DNA of 64,000 bases from CAADGV01 sp040290295 (lineage in GTDB: Bacteria; Bacteroidota; Ignavibacteria; UBA10030; UBA6906), in NCBI GenBank assembly GCA_040290295.1, contig PSMW01000006.1:87262-151261 (forward strand). Direction: 5' to 3'. The notes under the pieces were generated by a model. That model saw only the letters and a program-made list of their open reading frames with translations. It did no database searches and had not been told where the DNA came from. Positions 18,001 through 26,828 of the stretch are shown in pieces. Made by a program: the position numbers and the translations under genes. Numbering within the stretch: the first letter of the stretch is position 1; each line of letters begins with the position of its first letter.

Positions 18001-18981
18001 ATGAAGCATGTCGGCATCCTGTATGGGATGGAAAACACCTTCCCTCAAGCTCTCGTCGCTCGCATCAACGAACTCAATCAGGGAGTGATCGCGGAATCGG
18101 TCAGCATCGGCGTCACCTTCATGGCACAGCCGACGAAGTACGACGTGATCATCGACCGCATTTCGCAAGATGTGCCGTACTACCGCTCGTTCTTGAAGAA
18201 CGCGATGCTCAACGGCACGATCGTAATCAACAACCCCTTCTGGTGGAGCGCCGACGACAAGTTCTTCAACTACGCGTTGATGTCGCAACTTGGTGTTGCT
18301 ATTCCCAAAACCGTTCTGCTGCCCTCGTACAAACATCCGCCCGAAACGACGTCGCAATCCTTTCGCAATCTGCGCTTTCCGTTGGAATGGAAGGAGGTGT
18401 TCGAGTATGTCGGGTTCCCTGCCTTTCTCAAACCGCATAGCGGCGGCGGATGGAAGCATGTGTACAAGGTGCACAATGAAGGCGATTTCTTTCACTACTA
18501 TCATCAAACCGGCGATATCGTGATGACGCTGCAAGAAGCAATCGACTTCGAAGAGTATTTCCGCTGCTACTGCATCGGCAAAGAGAAGGTGCACATCATG
18601 CGGTACGACCCGAAGCAACCGCATGAACATCGGTACGTGAAGCCCAACGCACCGCCCAGCCCCGAACTGGCGGAGCGTATCGTCAACGATTGTCTGACGA
18701 TTTGCCGAACACTCGGCTACGACATGAACACGATCGAGTTTGCCGTGCGCGACGGTGTGCCGTATGCGATCGACTTTCTCAACCCCGCTCCCGATGCCGA
18801 CTACTACTCCGTCGGCGCCGAAAACTTTTCATGGATGGTCGATGCGATGGCGGAGTTGGCGATCAAGACGGCTCTCACCAACACTGGTGAGATCGACGAG
18901 CTTCGCTGGTCGAAATTCTTGAATGGCGAAGTCGTGAGAATGCGCGCTCCGCAGGGTGCAACGAAGACGTCGAGGAAGTAA
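18001..18981 (+). CDS. ATP-grasp ligase (first of the ligase cluster)
   Basis: The 326-residue protein has an ATP-grasp fold. FLKPHSGGGWKHVYKV carries the ATP-binding lysine and flexible Gly loop; the hinge region is TLQEAIDFEEYFRC; the metal-binding end is IEFAVRDG then IDFLNPAPDADY. Enzymes of this type activate a carboxylate as an acylphosphate and join it to an amine or thiol. An AGGAG site at 17991-17995 supports the ATG at 18001. It heads a set with a GCS2-type ligase, an aminopeptidase and another ATP-grasp protein. The substrate is unknown; D-Ala-D-Ala ligase and RimK-like functions are possible relatives but are not supported by specific residues. Confidence 0.82.
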   Translation: MKHVGILYGMENTFPQALVARINELNQGVIAESVSIGVTFMAQPTKYDVIIDRISQDVPYYRSFLKNAMLNGTIVINNPFWWSADDKFFNYALMSQLGVAIPKTVLLPSYKHPPETTSQSFRNLRFPLEWKEVFEYVGFPAFLKPHSGGGWKHVYKVHNEGDFFHYYHQTGDIVMTLQEAIDFEEYFRCYCIGKEKVHIMRYDPKQPHEHRYVKPNAPPSPELAERIVNDCLTICRTLGYDMNTIEFAVRDGVPYAIDFLNPAPDADYYSVGAENFSWMVDAMAELAIKTALTNTGEIDELRWSKFLNGEVVRMRAPQGATKTSRK

Positions 18982-19184
18982 GCGCGCTCCTTTTTCCGCT
19001 TCGAGAGGGTTGGGGCTGCGCTTCCAGCTCCTCATGTGCTTGAGCAACTCTTGACGGAGCGAGAGCGCGCCTCTGCGATGCTTGACTCTCGACGCCCTAA
19101 TCTCTATCATACTTCACGCACGTGCATCATGGCTTCATCCATTCACACACATGCACTGCATCAGGGCCTCAGTAGGGTAGAACT

Positions 19185-20306
19185 ATGCGTCCCAGTTTTA
19201 CACTCGGCATCGAAGAAGAATTCCAGACCGTCGACCCGGTGACACGCGATCTGCGCTCGCACATCAACACAGAGATCATCGCGAAGGGAAAGATGCGCTT
19301 GCGAGAGCGGGTCAAACCTGAACTGCACCAATCCGTTGTCGAGGTGGGCACCGGCATCTGCAAGAACATCAAGGAAGCAAAAGAGGAGGTCTTCGAGCTT
19401 CGGCGCAGCATGGTGCAACTTGCCCGCGAAAACGGATTGCTGCTTGCGGCCGCGGGCACCCATCCCTTCGCCGATTGGTACAGCCAGGCGATTTTCCCCG
19501 ACAAGCGCTATCAAACGATCGTGGAGGATATGCAGCAAGTGGCGCGCGCCAATCTCATTTTCGGTCTGCACGTGCACGTCGGCATCGAGGACCGCGAAGC
19601 AACCATCCATCTGATGAACGCGGCGCGCTATTTCCTTCCGCACCTGCTGTCGCTTTCGGTCAATTCCCCTTTCTGGATGGGGAGAAATACGGGGCTGATG
19701 TCGTATCGGTGCAAGGTGTTCGACAAGTTTCCCCGCACCAATATCCCCGACTACTTCCAGAGCTACGGCGAGTACGAAAGTTTCGTCAATCTCCTCATCA
19801 AGACGAACTGCATCGATAACGCGAAAAAGATCTGGTGGGATATTCGTCCGCATCCGTTCTTCGGTACACTGGAGTTTCGCGTGTGCGATATTCCGATGCG
19901 TGCGGACGAGACGATTGCCCTCGCTGCCCTGATGCAAGCGATCATCGTCAAGCTCTACAATCTTTATGCATCGAACATGGGTTTCCGCTTGTACCGACGT
20001 GCGCTCATCATGGAAAACAAATGGCGCGCAAGCCGCTACGGGCTGAACGGCAAGCTGATCGATTTCGGGAAACAAATGGAGGTGCCCGCCAAGGACTTGA
20101 TGCACGAGCTTCTGCAATTCGTCGATGACGTTGTCGATGAACTGAACAGTCGCGAGGAGATCAGCTACGTGTACAAGATTCTCGAAATGGGAACGGGCGC
20201 AGAGCGTCAATTGCGTGTGTGGGAACAAACACACGATTTGAAAGCGGTCGTGGATTATATTGTGAAAGAAACCTGCGTGGGACTCGGCGTCCCTGCACAT
20301 GTATGA
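19185..20306 (+). CDS. GCS2-type carboxylate-amine ligase (YbdK-like)
   Basis: The 373-residue protein belongs to the glutamate-cysteine ligase 2 superfamily. GIEEEF near the N-terminus (residues 8-13) and FGLHVHVGI in the middle are the nucleotide- and metal-binding signatures. The PHPFFGTLEFRVCDIP segment is also typical. YbdK-like members have weak or undefined gamma-glutamyl-cysteine ligase activity, and many make unknown amides. The segment length fits the family. Its stop (20304-20306) is 16 bases before the preferred aminopeptidase start at 20323. The context with two ATP-grasp enzymes suggests successive amide-bond formation on a shared substrate. Confidence 0.9.
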   Translation: MRPSFTLGIEEEFQTVDPVTRDLRSHINTEIIAKGKMRLRERVKPELHQSVVEVGTGICKNIKEAKEEVFELRRSMVQLARENGLLLAAAGTHPFADWYSQAIFPDKRYQTIVEDMQQVARANLIFGLHVHVGIEDREATIHLMNAARYFLPHLLSLSVNSPFWMGRNTGLMSYRCKVFDKFPRTNIPDYFQSYGEYESFVNLLIKTNCIDNAKKIWWDIRPHPFFGTLEFRVCDIPMRADETIALAALMQAIIVKLYNLYASNMGFRLYRRALIMENKWRASRYGLNGKLIDFGKQMEVPAKDLMHELLQFVDDVVDELNSREEISYVYKILEMGTGAERQLRVWEQTHDLKAVVDYIVKETCVGLGVPAHV

Positions 20307-20322
20307 ACGATCGAGGAATTGC

Positions 20323-21348
20323 ATGAGGAATGTTGATCTGATCGACGTCGATCCGGCGTTGATGGAAGGAGCGTACAATGCTATTAATGTCTGTTTGCAG
20401 GTGCAGCCCGGTGAACGCGTCACGATCATCACCGACGAACGGACACACGACATTGCTGCGGCGATAGCACACGAGGCGGTGAAGGTGGGTGCACAGTGCA
20501 ACATATTGTTGTTAGAAGACTTCGCACCCCGCCCGCATCACGAGATGCCGCAGCCGATTCTCGATGCGCTCGCCGATACCGACGTGAGTGTGTACGCCGC
20601 ATGGGGACAAGCCGGCGAGTTGCGCACTCGCATGCAGATGACTCGCGTGGTGACCGAACACCGCGTTCGCCACGCACACATGATCAATGTGAACAAGCAA
20701 ATCATGATGGAAGGGATGCGTGCCGATTTTCGGAAGGTGGATGCGATCAGTACACGCGTGTGGGACCTTGCCCGCCGTGCACGCCGCATCGTCTGCACCA
20801 CACCGATGGGTACGAACATTACTGCGGAACTGAATCCGAACCTCAAATGGATCAAGACGAGCGGCATCATCAGTCCAGAGAAATGGGGCAACCTCCCGGG
20901 TGGTGAAGTGTTCACTGCACCGATGAACGTTCAGGGAACCTTCGTGGTGGATGGCGTCGTCGGTGACTACCTCTGCACGAAATTCGGCGACTTGAAGGAA
21001 ACGCCTTTGACGATCGAGATTGCGAACAGCCGCATGGTGAGCGCTTCGTGTGCGAACAAAGAACTCGAGCGCGAATTTTGGGAGTATTGTCATACCGACA
21101 AGAACAGCGACCGTGTCGGTGAGTTCGCCGTCGGTACCAACATCCAGCTCAAGCACGTGATCGGGCATATTCTGCAGGATGAAAAGATTCCCGGTGTGCA
21201 CATTGCCTTCGGCCATCCGTACGCCGAGCATACCGGCGCCGATTGGAGTTCCTCGACGCATATCGATGTTGTGGGAACGAACTTCGATATCTGGATCGAT
21301 GGGAAAAAGATCATGGATCGGGGGAAGTTCCTTCTCGACCTGTGCTGA
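20323..21348 (+). CDS. M29-family aminopeptidase
   Basis: The 341-residue protein resembles thermophilic aminopeptidases of family M29. Candidate metal ligands are the glutamates in NLPGGEVFTAP and VGEFAVGTN, the histidine in IAFGHPYAEH, and the HIDVV histidine and aspartate near the end. Such enzymes use two divalent metals to release N-terminal residues. The ATG at 20323, with GAGGAA at 20313-20318, is preferred; an earlier in-frame ATG at 20299 would overlap the GCS2 gene. It ends four bases before the next gene. A peptidase inside a ligase cluster could trim a precursor or recycle the product. Confidence 0.82.
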   Translation: MRNVDLIDVDPALMEGAYNAINVCLQVQPGERVTIITDERTHDIAAAIAHEAVKVGAQCNILLLEDFAPRPHHEMPQPILDALADTDVSVYAAWGQAGELRTRMQMTRVVTEHRVRHAHMINVNKQIMMEGMRADFRKVDAISTRVWDLARRARRIVCTTPMGTNITAELNPNLKWIKTSGIISPEKWGNLPGGEVFTAPMNVQGTFVVDGVVGDYLCTKFGDLKETPLTIEIANSRMVSASCANKELEREFWEYCHTDKNSDRVGEFAVGTNIQLKHVIGHILQDEKIPGVHIAFGHPYAEHTGADWSSSTHIDVVGTNFDIWIDGKKIMDRGKFLLDLC

Positions 21349-21352
21349 CGTT

Positions 21353-22537
21353 ATGATTCACGAACTCCGTGCTTGGTATAACAGCCACTTCACCCAGGAG
21401 AAGTATCGGCTCTTCCTCGCGCGTCTCGATGCTGTGTGCGGTATGCACATCGAGTTCAAAGTTTCCGAGACGCCTTTCTTCCTTCCTTCCGCACTCATGT
21501 CTGCAATGGCTGAGGCTGGTCGTGCTATGCTTCATCAGCTTGTCAACGATGCAGACTATCTCGCAAAGGCACGCCGTACCATTCCGGAACAATTCTGCGT
21601 ACCCAACGAAGCGCGGCATCCGTTGTTCGCCGCGGTCGATTTCGGGATCGTGCGCACTGCCGACGGCGAGGTTGTACCGCGCCTGATCGAGTTGCAAGGC
21701 TTCCCGACGCTCTTCGCCTTCCAACCGATGCAAGCCCTCCTGTTCAAGGAAACGTTCGGCTTGCCGCAAGAGTGTTGCTTCCTTCTCGACGATCTCGACC
21801 TTGAAGACTACTTGATGGTATTCCGCCGCGCGGTGTTGGGTGCCTGCGACCCGGAGCATGTCGTCCTGATGGATCTCGATCCCGAGAGGCAGAAAACGCG
21901 ACCCGACTTTCTTCTTACCGAACGGTTCTGCGGCATACGCACCATCAACATCCGAGATGTTGTGCAGGAAGGGCGAAAGCTGTTCTATCGCTCGAACAGT
22001 TCGCTCGTGCCGATTCGCCGCATTTACAATCGAACCATCGTCGATGAAGTGGTCGGCACGGGTGTGCAGGTGCCGTTCGAGATGCGCGATGAGTTGGAGG
22101 TGGAATGGGCAGGCCATCCCAACTGGTTCTTCCTCATCAGCAAGTTTTCTCTTCCTTTCCTTCAACATCCTTTCGTTCCGAAGACAATGTTTTTGAACGA
22201 GCTTGACGCTGTGCCGAATGATCTCGACCGTTGGGTGCTGAAACCGCTCTTTTCGTTTGCGGGCACAGGCGTCGTCGTAGGTCCCAGCCGTACAGAGATC
22301 GAGGCAGTGCCGGAACACCAACGCACACACTACGTGCTGCAGGAGCGCGTCGAGTACGCTCCCCTCATTGCCACGCCACACGGAGAGACGAAAGCGGAGG
22401 TGCGCATCATGTACATCTGGGAAAACGAACTGCACGCCGTAGCGAATCTTGTTCGGATGGGAAGAGGAAAGATGATGGGTGTACGCTACAACCAAAACAT
22501 GGCATGGGTTGGAAGTTCCGCAGCATTCTTTGTATGA
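21353..22537 (+). CDS. ATP-grasp-like protein (second of the ligase cluster)
   Basis: The 394-residue protein has a C-terminal ATP-grasp module: WVLKPLFSFAGTGVVVGPS carries the lysine and Gly loop, VLQERVEYAPL is the adenine-binding hinge, and KAEVRIMYIW followed by GVRYNQNMAWVGS resembles the metal-binding strand. The N-terminal 200 residues (LIELQGFPTLFAFQPMQALL and nearby) are not recognised as a named domain, so this is a divergent ligase. The ATG at 21353 follows the aminopeptidase stop after four bases. It closes the four-gene set that starts at 18001. The substrate is unknown. Confidence 0.7.
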   Translation: MIHELRAWYNSHFTQEKYRLFLARLDAVCGMHIEFKVSETPFFLPSALMSAMAEAGRAMLHQLVNDADYLAKARRTIPEQFCVPNEARHPLFAAVDFGIVRTADGEVVPRLIELQGFPTLFAFQPMQALLFKETFGLPQECCFLLDDLDLEDYLMVFRRAVLGACDPEHVVLMDLDPERQKTRPDFLLTERFCGIRTINIRDVVQEGRKLFYRSNSSLVPIRRIYNRTIVDEVVGTGVQVPFEMRDELEVEWAGHPNWFFLISKFSLPFLQHPFVPKTMFLNELDAVPNDLDRWVLKPLFSFAGTGVVVGPSRTEIEAVPEHQRTHYVLQERVEYAPLIATPHGETKAEVRIMYIWENELHAVANLVRMGRGKMMGVRYNQNMAWVGSSAAFFV

Positions 22538-22613
22538 CAATCTGTGCCGGCGCAGGGCGCGAAGAAAACCCGCTCATCCGTTCCGTGACGATATTCGTAT
22601 CTCTTCATAGCAT

Positions 22614-23240
22614 ATGACTCCGTTCCTTCCAGAGGCTGTTAGCCTTTTGGCGATGATCGTTCAGTCCATGGTGCGCAACGAGGACGATGTTCGATTACTT
22701 GTTCGCATCAAGGAAGGAGACCAAGCCGCATTTGCGCAGCTCTATGATCGCTACGCCCCGCTGTTATATTCCATGGTGCTGCGCATCGTGCGGGAGACAA
22801 CCGAAGCCGAAGACGTTTTGCAGGAAATCTTCCTCACCATCTGGAACAAGGCGTCGTCCTTCGATGAAGCAAAGGGGAGCGTGTACACCTGGATCGTGAC
22901 CATTGCAAGGCGCAAAGCAATCGATCGGCTCCGTTCGAAAGAGATCGTAAATCGAGATGAGCGATTGCATGACGATGCCGTCACCGGGATACCCGATGCA
23001 GCGTACATGACGAATCCGCTCAACGCCGCCATCGGCAATGAGTACGAAGCGTTGATGCGGACTGCGCTTGCCACTTTGAGCGACGAACAACGTACGGTTA
23101 TCGAGATGAGTTATTATGAAGGATACACTCAAGAACAAATTTCCCAACGACTGCATGTGCCGCTGGGAACGGTGAAAACACGAATGCGTCAAGGGTTGAT
23201 CAAACTGCGAGAATATTTGCACGACCGGTTGCCCCAATGA
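22614..23240 (+). CDS. ECF-type sigma factor (SigK-like)
   Basis: The 208-residue protein shows sigma region 2 (AFAQLYDRYAPLLYSMVLRI, TEAEDVLQEIFLTIWNKA, GSVYTWIVTIARRKAIDRLR) and region 4 (LSDEQRTVIEMSYYEGYTQ and GTVKTRMRQGLIKLREYL). It is closer to SigK/SigL-type ECF factors than the one at 16512. The stop at 23238-23240 overlaps the ATG of the following anti-sigma gene. Met20 (MVRNEDDVRLL) is a plausible alternative start because the first 19 residues are not conserved in such proteins. It probably responds to redox or envelope stress, as in the SigK/RskA systems. Confidence 0.93.
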   Translation: MTPFLPEAVSLLAMIVQSMVRNEDDVRLLVRIKEGDQAAFAQLYDRYAPLLYSMVLRIVRETTEAEDVLQEIFLTIWNKASSFDEAKGSVYTWIVTIARRKAIDRLRSKEIVNRDERLHDDAVTGIPDAAYMTNPLNAAIGNEYEALMRTALATLSDEQRTVIEMSYYEGYTQEQISQRLHVPLGTVKTRMRQGLIKLREYLHDRLPQ

Positions 23241-24076
23241 ACCGCGAAGAATTCATAGAACGTTGCTCACTCTACGCGCTCGGCGCGTTGGAGGAAGACG
23301 AACGCAGGATGTTCGAAGCGTATCTTGACCGGGCGAGCGATGAAGAACGTTCTCTCCTCTCCGAGTTGATGGCGACAACAACGTTGCTTCCCCTTACGTT
23401 GGAACGAAGAAACCCGCCGCCGCAGGTGAAGGAGGAGCTTCTCCAAAAGATCGCTCTCACGGCGCGGGCTCGAGCCGCTGTGTTCCGACGTGATGCGGAA
23501 GCGCGAGCGCAAGCACCTCCACGCAAGCCGAGCTGGGTACCGTGGGGTATCGCTGCGGCATTGGCAATGGCAGCGGTGTTCTCGCTCTTCATGTTGAATG
23601 TTCTGCGGACTCTCGATCGACAAAACGACGAACTGATTGCACTTCGCCAAGAAAACACACGCCTTCAAACGCGACTCGTCGCGCTCGAAGACGAACTCAC
23701 GCGCAAGGAAGAGCAACTCCGTGTCCTTTCAGCCAAGGAACTCCACATCTCCATAATGAGTGGGCTGCAAGTCAATCCCGTTGCCTATGGGAAAATCATT
23801 TGGGATGCAGAGAAGGGGACGGCGATCCTGCACGTATCGAACTTACCCCCCGTTCCGCAGGATAAGGACTACCAACTGTGGATTGTCAAGGGCGGTCAGA
23901 AGATCAGCGCCGGCGTGTTCGCCGTTCGAGATACTGCTGCGAACTTCTTCCGCATCGATAATCTTGCCGTGACAAACCCCAAAGAAATCGGGGCATTTGC
24001 CGTTACGTTAGAGCCAAAAGGCGGCATGCCTCAACCTACGGGCGAAATGTACATGCTCGGCACGCCTCGGCTGTAA
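23237..24076 (+). CDS. RskA-like anti-sigma factor
   Basis: The 279-residue protein is a membrane-bound regulator of the sigma factor encoded just upstream. The N-terminal anti-sigma domain contains the CSLYALGALEEDERRMFEAYL helix pair typical of RskA. A single membrane segment is near residues 99-120 (WGIAAALAMAAVFSLFMLNV). A predicted coiled coil follows (about 123-160, many Leu and Glu). The C-terminal periplasmic domain (YQLWIVKGGQKISAGVF and IGAFAVTLEPKGGMPQP) is the RskA C-terminal fold. The start overlaps the sigma gene by four bases, indicating coupled expression. Confidence 0.92.
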   Translation: MNREEFIERCSLYALGALEEDERRMFEAYLDRASDEERSLLSELMATTTLLPLTLERRNPPPQVKEELLQKIALTARARAAVFRRDAEARAQAPPRKPSWVPWGIAAALAMAAVFSLFMLNVLRTLDRQNDELIALRQENTRLQTRLVALEDELTRKEEQLRVLSAKELHISIMSGLQVNPVAYGKIIWDAEKGTAILHVSNLPPVPQDKDYQLWIVKGGQKISAGVFAVRDTAANFFRIDNLAVTNPKEIGAFAVTLEPKGGMPQPTGEMYMLGTPRL

Positions 24077-24436
24077 GCTCGTACGTGTTAGCTTTCCAAC
24101 CGTTCCTTCCACAACCGGTACCCCCCCTGTTCGTACGTGATCACGAAGCGTGTTGCGAAGCTTTACCGAACTTCGTATAATTGCCTCAGCGTTTTGCCTC
24201 GCGGAGAGCCGACGCGATGGAACCGCTACAACACGCGTGGCTCATGCGCTTGTGCATAAGGGGGGAGGAAGTCTTGCCGAAATGCAGCGAGCGTACCGCT
24301 TCTTCCTTCCGCCGAAAAGCTCATCGCCGATGCGGCATCTGTTGTTCACGAATGCAATCATCCATCAACCATCATTACGGTCTGCTTTCATCCATCATCC
24401 CACTCACTCTATCACTCACATCGTAGGAGTCCTACT
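24077..24436. other. 360-base intergenic stretch, nothing recognised
   Basis: This gap between the anti-sigma gene and the VOC gene shows no convincing gene. A forward frame from 24150 overlaps the VOC gene in another frame and has no recognisable domain. The right end (24350-24420) is a pyrimidine-rich run with repeated ATCATCCA/CATCCAT-like words, probably the leader of the VOC gene. Confidence 0.4.
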
Positions 24437-24892
24437 ATGGCAGCACCAGTGGTATACTGGGAGATCAACTCGAACAACGCGCAGCAACTGCACGAGTTCT
24501 ACTCGAAGTTGTTCGGTTGGACGATCGACACCAACAATCCGATGCACTACGGATTGGTCAACACGGGCAGCACGCTCGGTGCGCAAGGAGGCATCGGTCA
24601 GAACGATCCGAATCAACCTCCGCCACCTCCGGTCACGTTCTACGTGCAAGTGCCTGACCTGCAAGCGACATTAGATCAGGTGACGGCATTGGGAGGAAGT
24701 GTTGTTATGCAGCCGACGGAGATTCCCGGCATGGTGACGATGGCGATGTTTCGCGATCCCGACGGCAACACGATCGGCTTGGTGAAGGGAGAAGAACCGA
24801 AGCCTGCACCCAAGAAGCGCGCAGCACGAGCACGAAAGCCTGCCCGACGCAAGCCGGCCGCTCGGAAGAGAACCGCTCGCAAGCGCCGGTGA
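24437..24892 (+). CDS. VOC-family protein with a histone-H1-like basic tail
   Basis: The 151-residue protein has a VOC (glyoxalase/dioxygenase-like) fold over residues 1-120: VVYWEINSNNAQQLHEFYSKLFGW at the start of the first unit and VPDLQATLDQVTALGG, then FRDPDGNTIGLV, in the second. The final 31 residues (121-151) contain almost only Lys, Arg, Ala, Pro and Thr, with PAPKK, KPARRKP and ARKR words resembling histone H1 or bacterial HU-tail sequences. The tail could bind nucleic acid or other polyanions. Substrate and metal use are unknown. The gene lies 86 bases before a DUF1761 gene. Confidence 0.8.
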   Translation: MAAPVVYWEINSNNAQQLHEFYSKLFGWTIDTNNPMHYGLVNTGSTLGAQGGIGQNDPNQPPPPPVTFYVQVPDLQATLDQVTALGGSVVMQPTEIPGMVTMAMFRDPDGNTIGLVKGEEPKPAPKKRAARARKPARRKPAARKRTARKRR

Positions 24893-24978
24893 TAAGCATC
24901 GGCAACGTTTCTCGGCCGACAACGGTCGGGCGAGAACGCACAACCATCATCATCCATAACAGAACAAGGAGGCACAGT

Positions 24979-25395
24979 ATGCGACACGAAGGTATCAATT
25001 GGCTCGCGATTATCGTCGCGGCGATCATTCCGATGGTTCTGGGAGGATTATGGTACTCGAACGTACTGTTTGCCAAACAGTGGATGGCCGCGATTGGAAA
25101 AACGGAAGAGGAGATACGCTCCTCGGTGAAGAATCCCGCTGCGTTGTATGCTGCAACGTTCGTTGCTTCGTTGGTAGCGGCATACGTGATCGACAATTTC
25201 GTGTATTGGACGAACACAACGTCCTTTCTGCGCGGCATGAAAATCGGTGCGATGCTGTCCATCGGTGTTTTCGCCGTCGGAGCGTACCAAACGGTGATGT
25301 TCGAGTTTCGCAGGCGAGAGCTCTACACCATCAATACTGCCTACAACGTTGTCTGCATAGTGCTCATGGGAGGATTGCTTGCCGTGTGGCGCTGA
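24979..25395 (+). CDS. DUF1761 membrane protein
   Basis: The 138-residue protein has four hydrophobic segments and the DUF1761 pattern: GINWLAIIVAAIIPMVLGGLWYS, WMAAIGKTEEEI, and NTAYNVVCIVLMGGLLAVW at the end. No function is known for this family. A strong AAGGAGG site about 10 bases upstream supports the ATG at 24979. A clear intrinsic terminator follows the stop. Confidence 0.8.
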   Translation: MRHEGINWLAIIVAAIIPMVLGGLWYSNVLFAKQWMAAIGKTEEEIRSSVKNPAALYAATFVASLVAAYVIDNFVYWTNTTSFLRGMKIGAMLSIGVFAVGAYQTVMFEFRRRELYTINTAYNVVCIVLMGGLLAVWR

Positions 25396-25417
25396 GCGCT
25401 GTGCAGTACCCATATCG

Positions 25418-25453
25418 CCCCAATCGGTCCGCTGTGAGCGATTGGGGTTTTGT
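25418..25453 (+). terminator. Intrinsic terminator after the DUF1761 gene
   Basis: A perfect 9-bp stem, CCCCAATCG (25418-25426) against CGATTGGGG (25439-25447), is followed immediately by TTTTGT. It ends transcription of the DUF1761 gene and separates it from the aminotransferase. Confidence 0.85.
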
Positions 25454-25520
25454 ATGTTTGGTGCAAAGAATGTCGTATATTGACACGACCATGTTCCACG
25501 ACAACGAGCGAGACCCGACT

Positions 25521-26828
25521 ATGTCTGTACAAACAGCACAGCTCACCGATCGCCTTACGCGCACACAGGCAGCGCGATGCTCAGCGATGGCTGAAGCGTT
25601 GATCGGTTCGGAGATCCTCAAAATCGCGTCGGAGATTCGTGCCCTGGTTGCTGAAGGTAAGATAATCTGCAATCTTACGGTCGGCGACTTCAGTCCGGCA
25701 GAGTTCCGCATCCCACGGTTTCTCGAAGAGAACATCATCAATGCGTTGCAGCGTGGTGAGACGAGCTATCCTCCTTCCGATGGTATGCTCGTCCTGAAGA
25801 AATCCATCCTCGCGTTTTATGAGCGCTGGTTGCAGCTTCGCTTTCGCCTTGAGTCGGTGCTCGTCACGGGCGGCTCTCGCCCCGGCATCTACGGCACCTA
25901 TCGCGCCCTCGTCGATCCGGGCGATGTGGTCGTGTATCCCGTTCCGTCATGGAACAACAATCATTACTGCCACTTGGTCGAAGCGAGGGGTGTTGCTGTG
26001 CAGTGCAGCAGCGACGAACTGTTCCTCCCCACACGTTCACGTCTCGAGCGCGCCGTGCGTGGCGCTCGACTGCTTGCCCTTAACTCACCGCTCAATCCTA
26101 CAGGCACGGCTTTCACGCGCGAGGCGCTGGAGGGCATCTGCGATTTGGTGTTGGAGGAAAACGCACGCCGATCGCGCGAGGAGCGCCCTCTTTACCTTCT
26201 CTACGACCAAGTGTATTGGATGCTCACTTTCGGCTCGACACACCATTACGATCCGTTGACGTTGCGCCCCGCACTCGCTTCCTACACCATTTTGGTGGAC
26301 GGCATCTCAAAACCCTTTTCGGCGACGGGAGTGCGTGTCGGTTGGGTCATCGGTCCGTCGGATGTTGTTCACCACATGGCGAGCATCATCGGGCATGTCG
26401 GTGCATGGGCACCTCGAGCCGAGCAAGTGGCTGTGGCTAAACTTCTGAGCGCCACCGATGAAATCAAGGCGTATCATCGCGCTATGAAAGGCGGCGTTCA
26501 ACAACGGTTGGAACGACTGTACGACGCAATGAGCTTCATGCGGTCGGAAGGATTGCCGGTGGATGTCATCCCACCGATGGGGGCGTTGTACCTGTCGGTC
26601 CGTTTTGCGCTCAACGGCAAGCACACAGCGTCCGGCACGCTGCTTGCGACGAACGAGGACATCCGCACCTTCCTTCTGCACGAAGCGGGATTGGCGGCTG
26701 TGCCGTTCCAAGCATTCGGTGTGAACGACGAGAGCGGCTGGTTCCGCCTTTCGGTCGGTGCGGTTTCGTTGGAAGAACTCGAGCAGATGGTGCCCCGCCT
26801 GAAAGACGCATTGCACACTCTTCAATGA
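25521..26828 (+). CDS. PLP-dependent aminotransferase, class I/II
   Basis: The 435-residue protein has the fold-type I aminotransferase signature. NLTVGDFSPAEFRIP is the N-terminal substrate-binding strand, PLNPTGTAF contains the Asn that contacts PLP, and VDGISKPFSATGVRVGW carries the Schiff-base lysine followed by the Arg of the phosphate site. Such enzymes transfer amino groups between amino acids and keto acids; the exact substrate is not clear, but aspartate- or LL-diaminopimelate-type enzymes are possible. The ATG at 25521 was selected; ATGs at 25491 and 25470 are also in frame. The TGA (26826-26828) overlaps the ATG of the RNA methyltransferase. Confidence 0.88.
   Translation: MSVQTAQLTDRLTRTQAARCSAMAEALIGSEILKIASEIRALVAEGKIICNLTVGDFSPAEFRIPRFLEENIINALQRGETSYPPSDGMLVLKKSILAFYERWLQLRFRLESVLVTGGSRPGIYGTYRALVDPGDVVVYPVPSWNNNHYCHLVEARGVAVQCSSDELFLPTRSRLERAVRGARLLALNSPLNPTGTAFTREALEGICDLVLEENARRSREERPLYLLYDQVYWMLTFGSTHHYDPLTLRPALASYTILVDGISKPFSATGVRVGWVIGPSDVVHHMASIIGHVGAWAPRAEQVAVAKLLSATDEIKAYHRAMKGGVQQRLERLYDAMSFMRSEGLPVDVIPPMGALYLSVRFALNGKHTASGTLLATNEDIRTFLLHEAGLAAVPFQAFGVNDESGWFRLSVGAVSLEELEQMVPRLKDALHTLQ

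Noticed and set aside
24150..24674. 174-residue forward frame in front of the VOC gene
   Set aside because: It overlaps the VOC gene in another frame, and its composition is Arg/Ser-rich without any recognisable domain.
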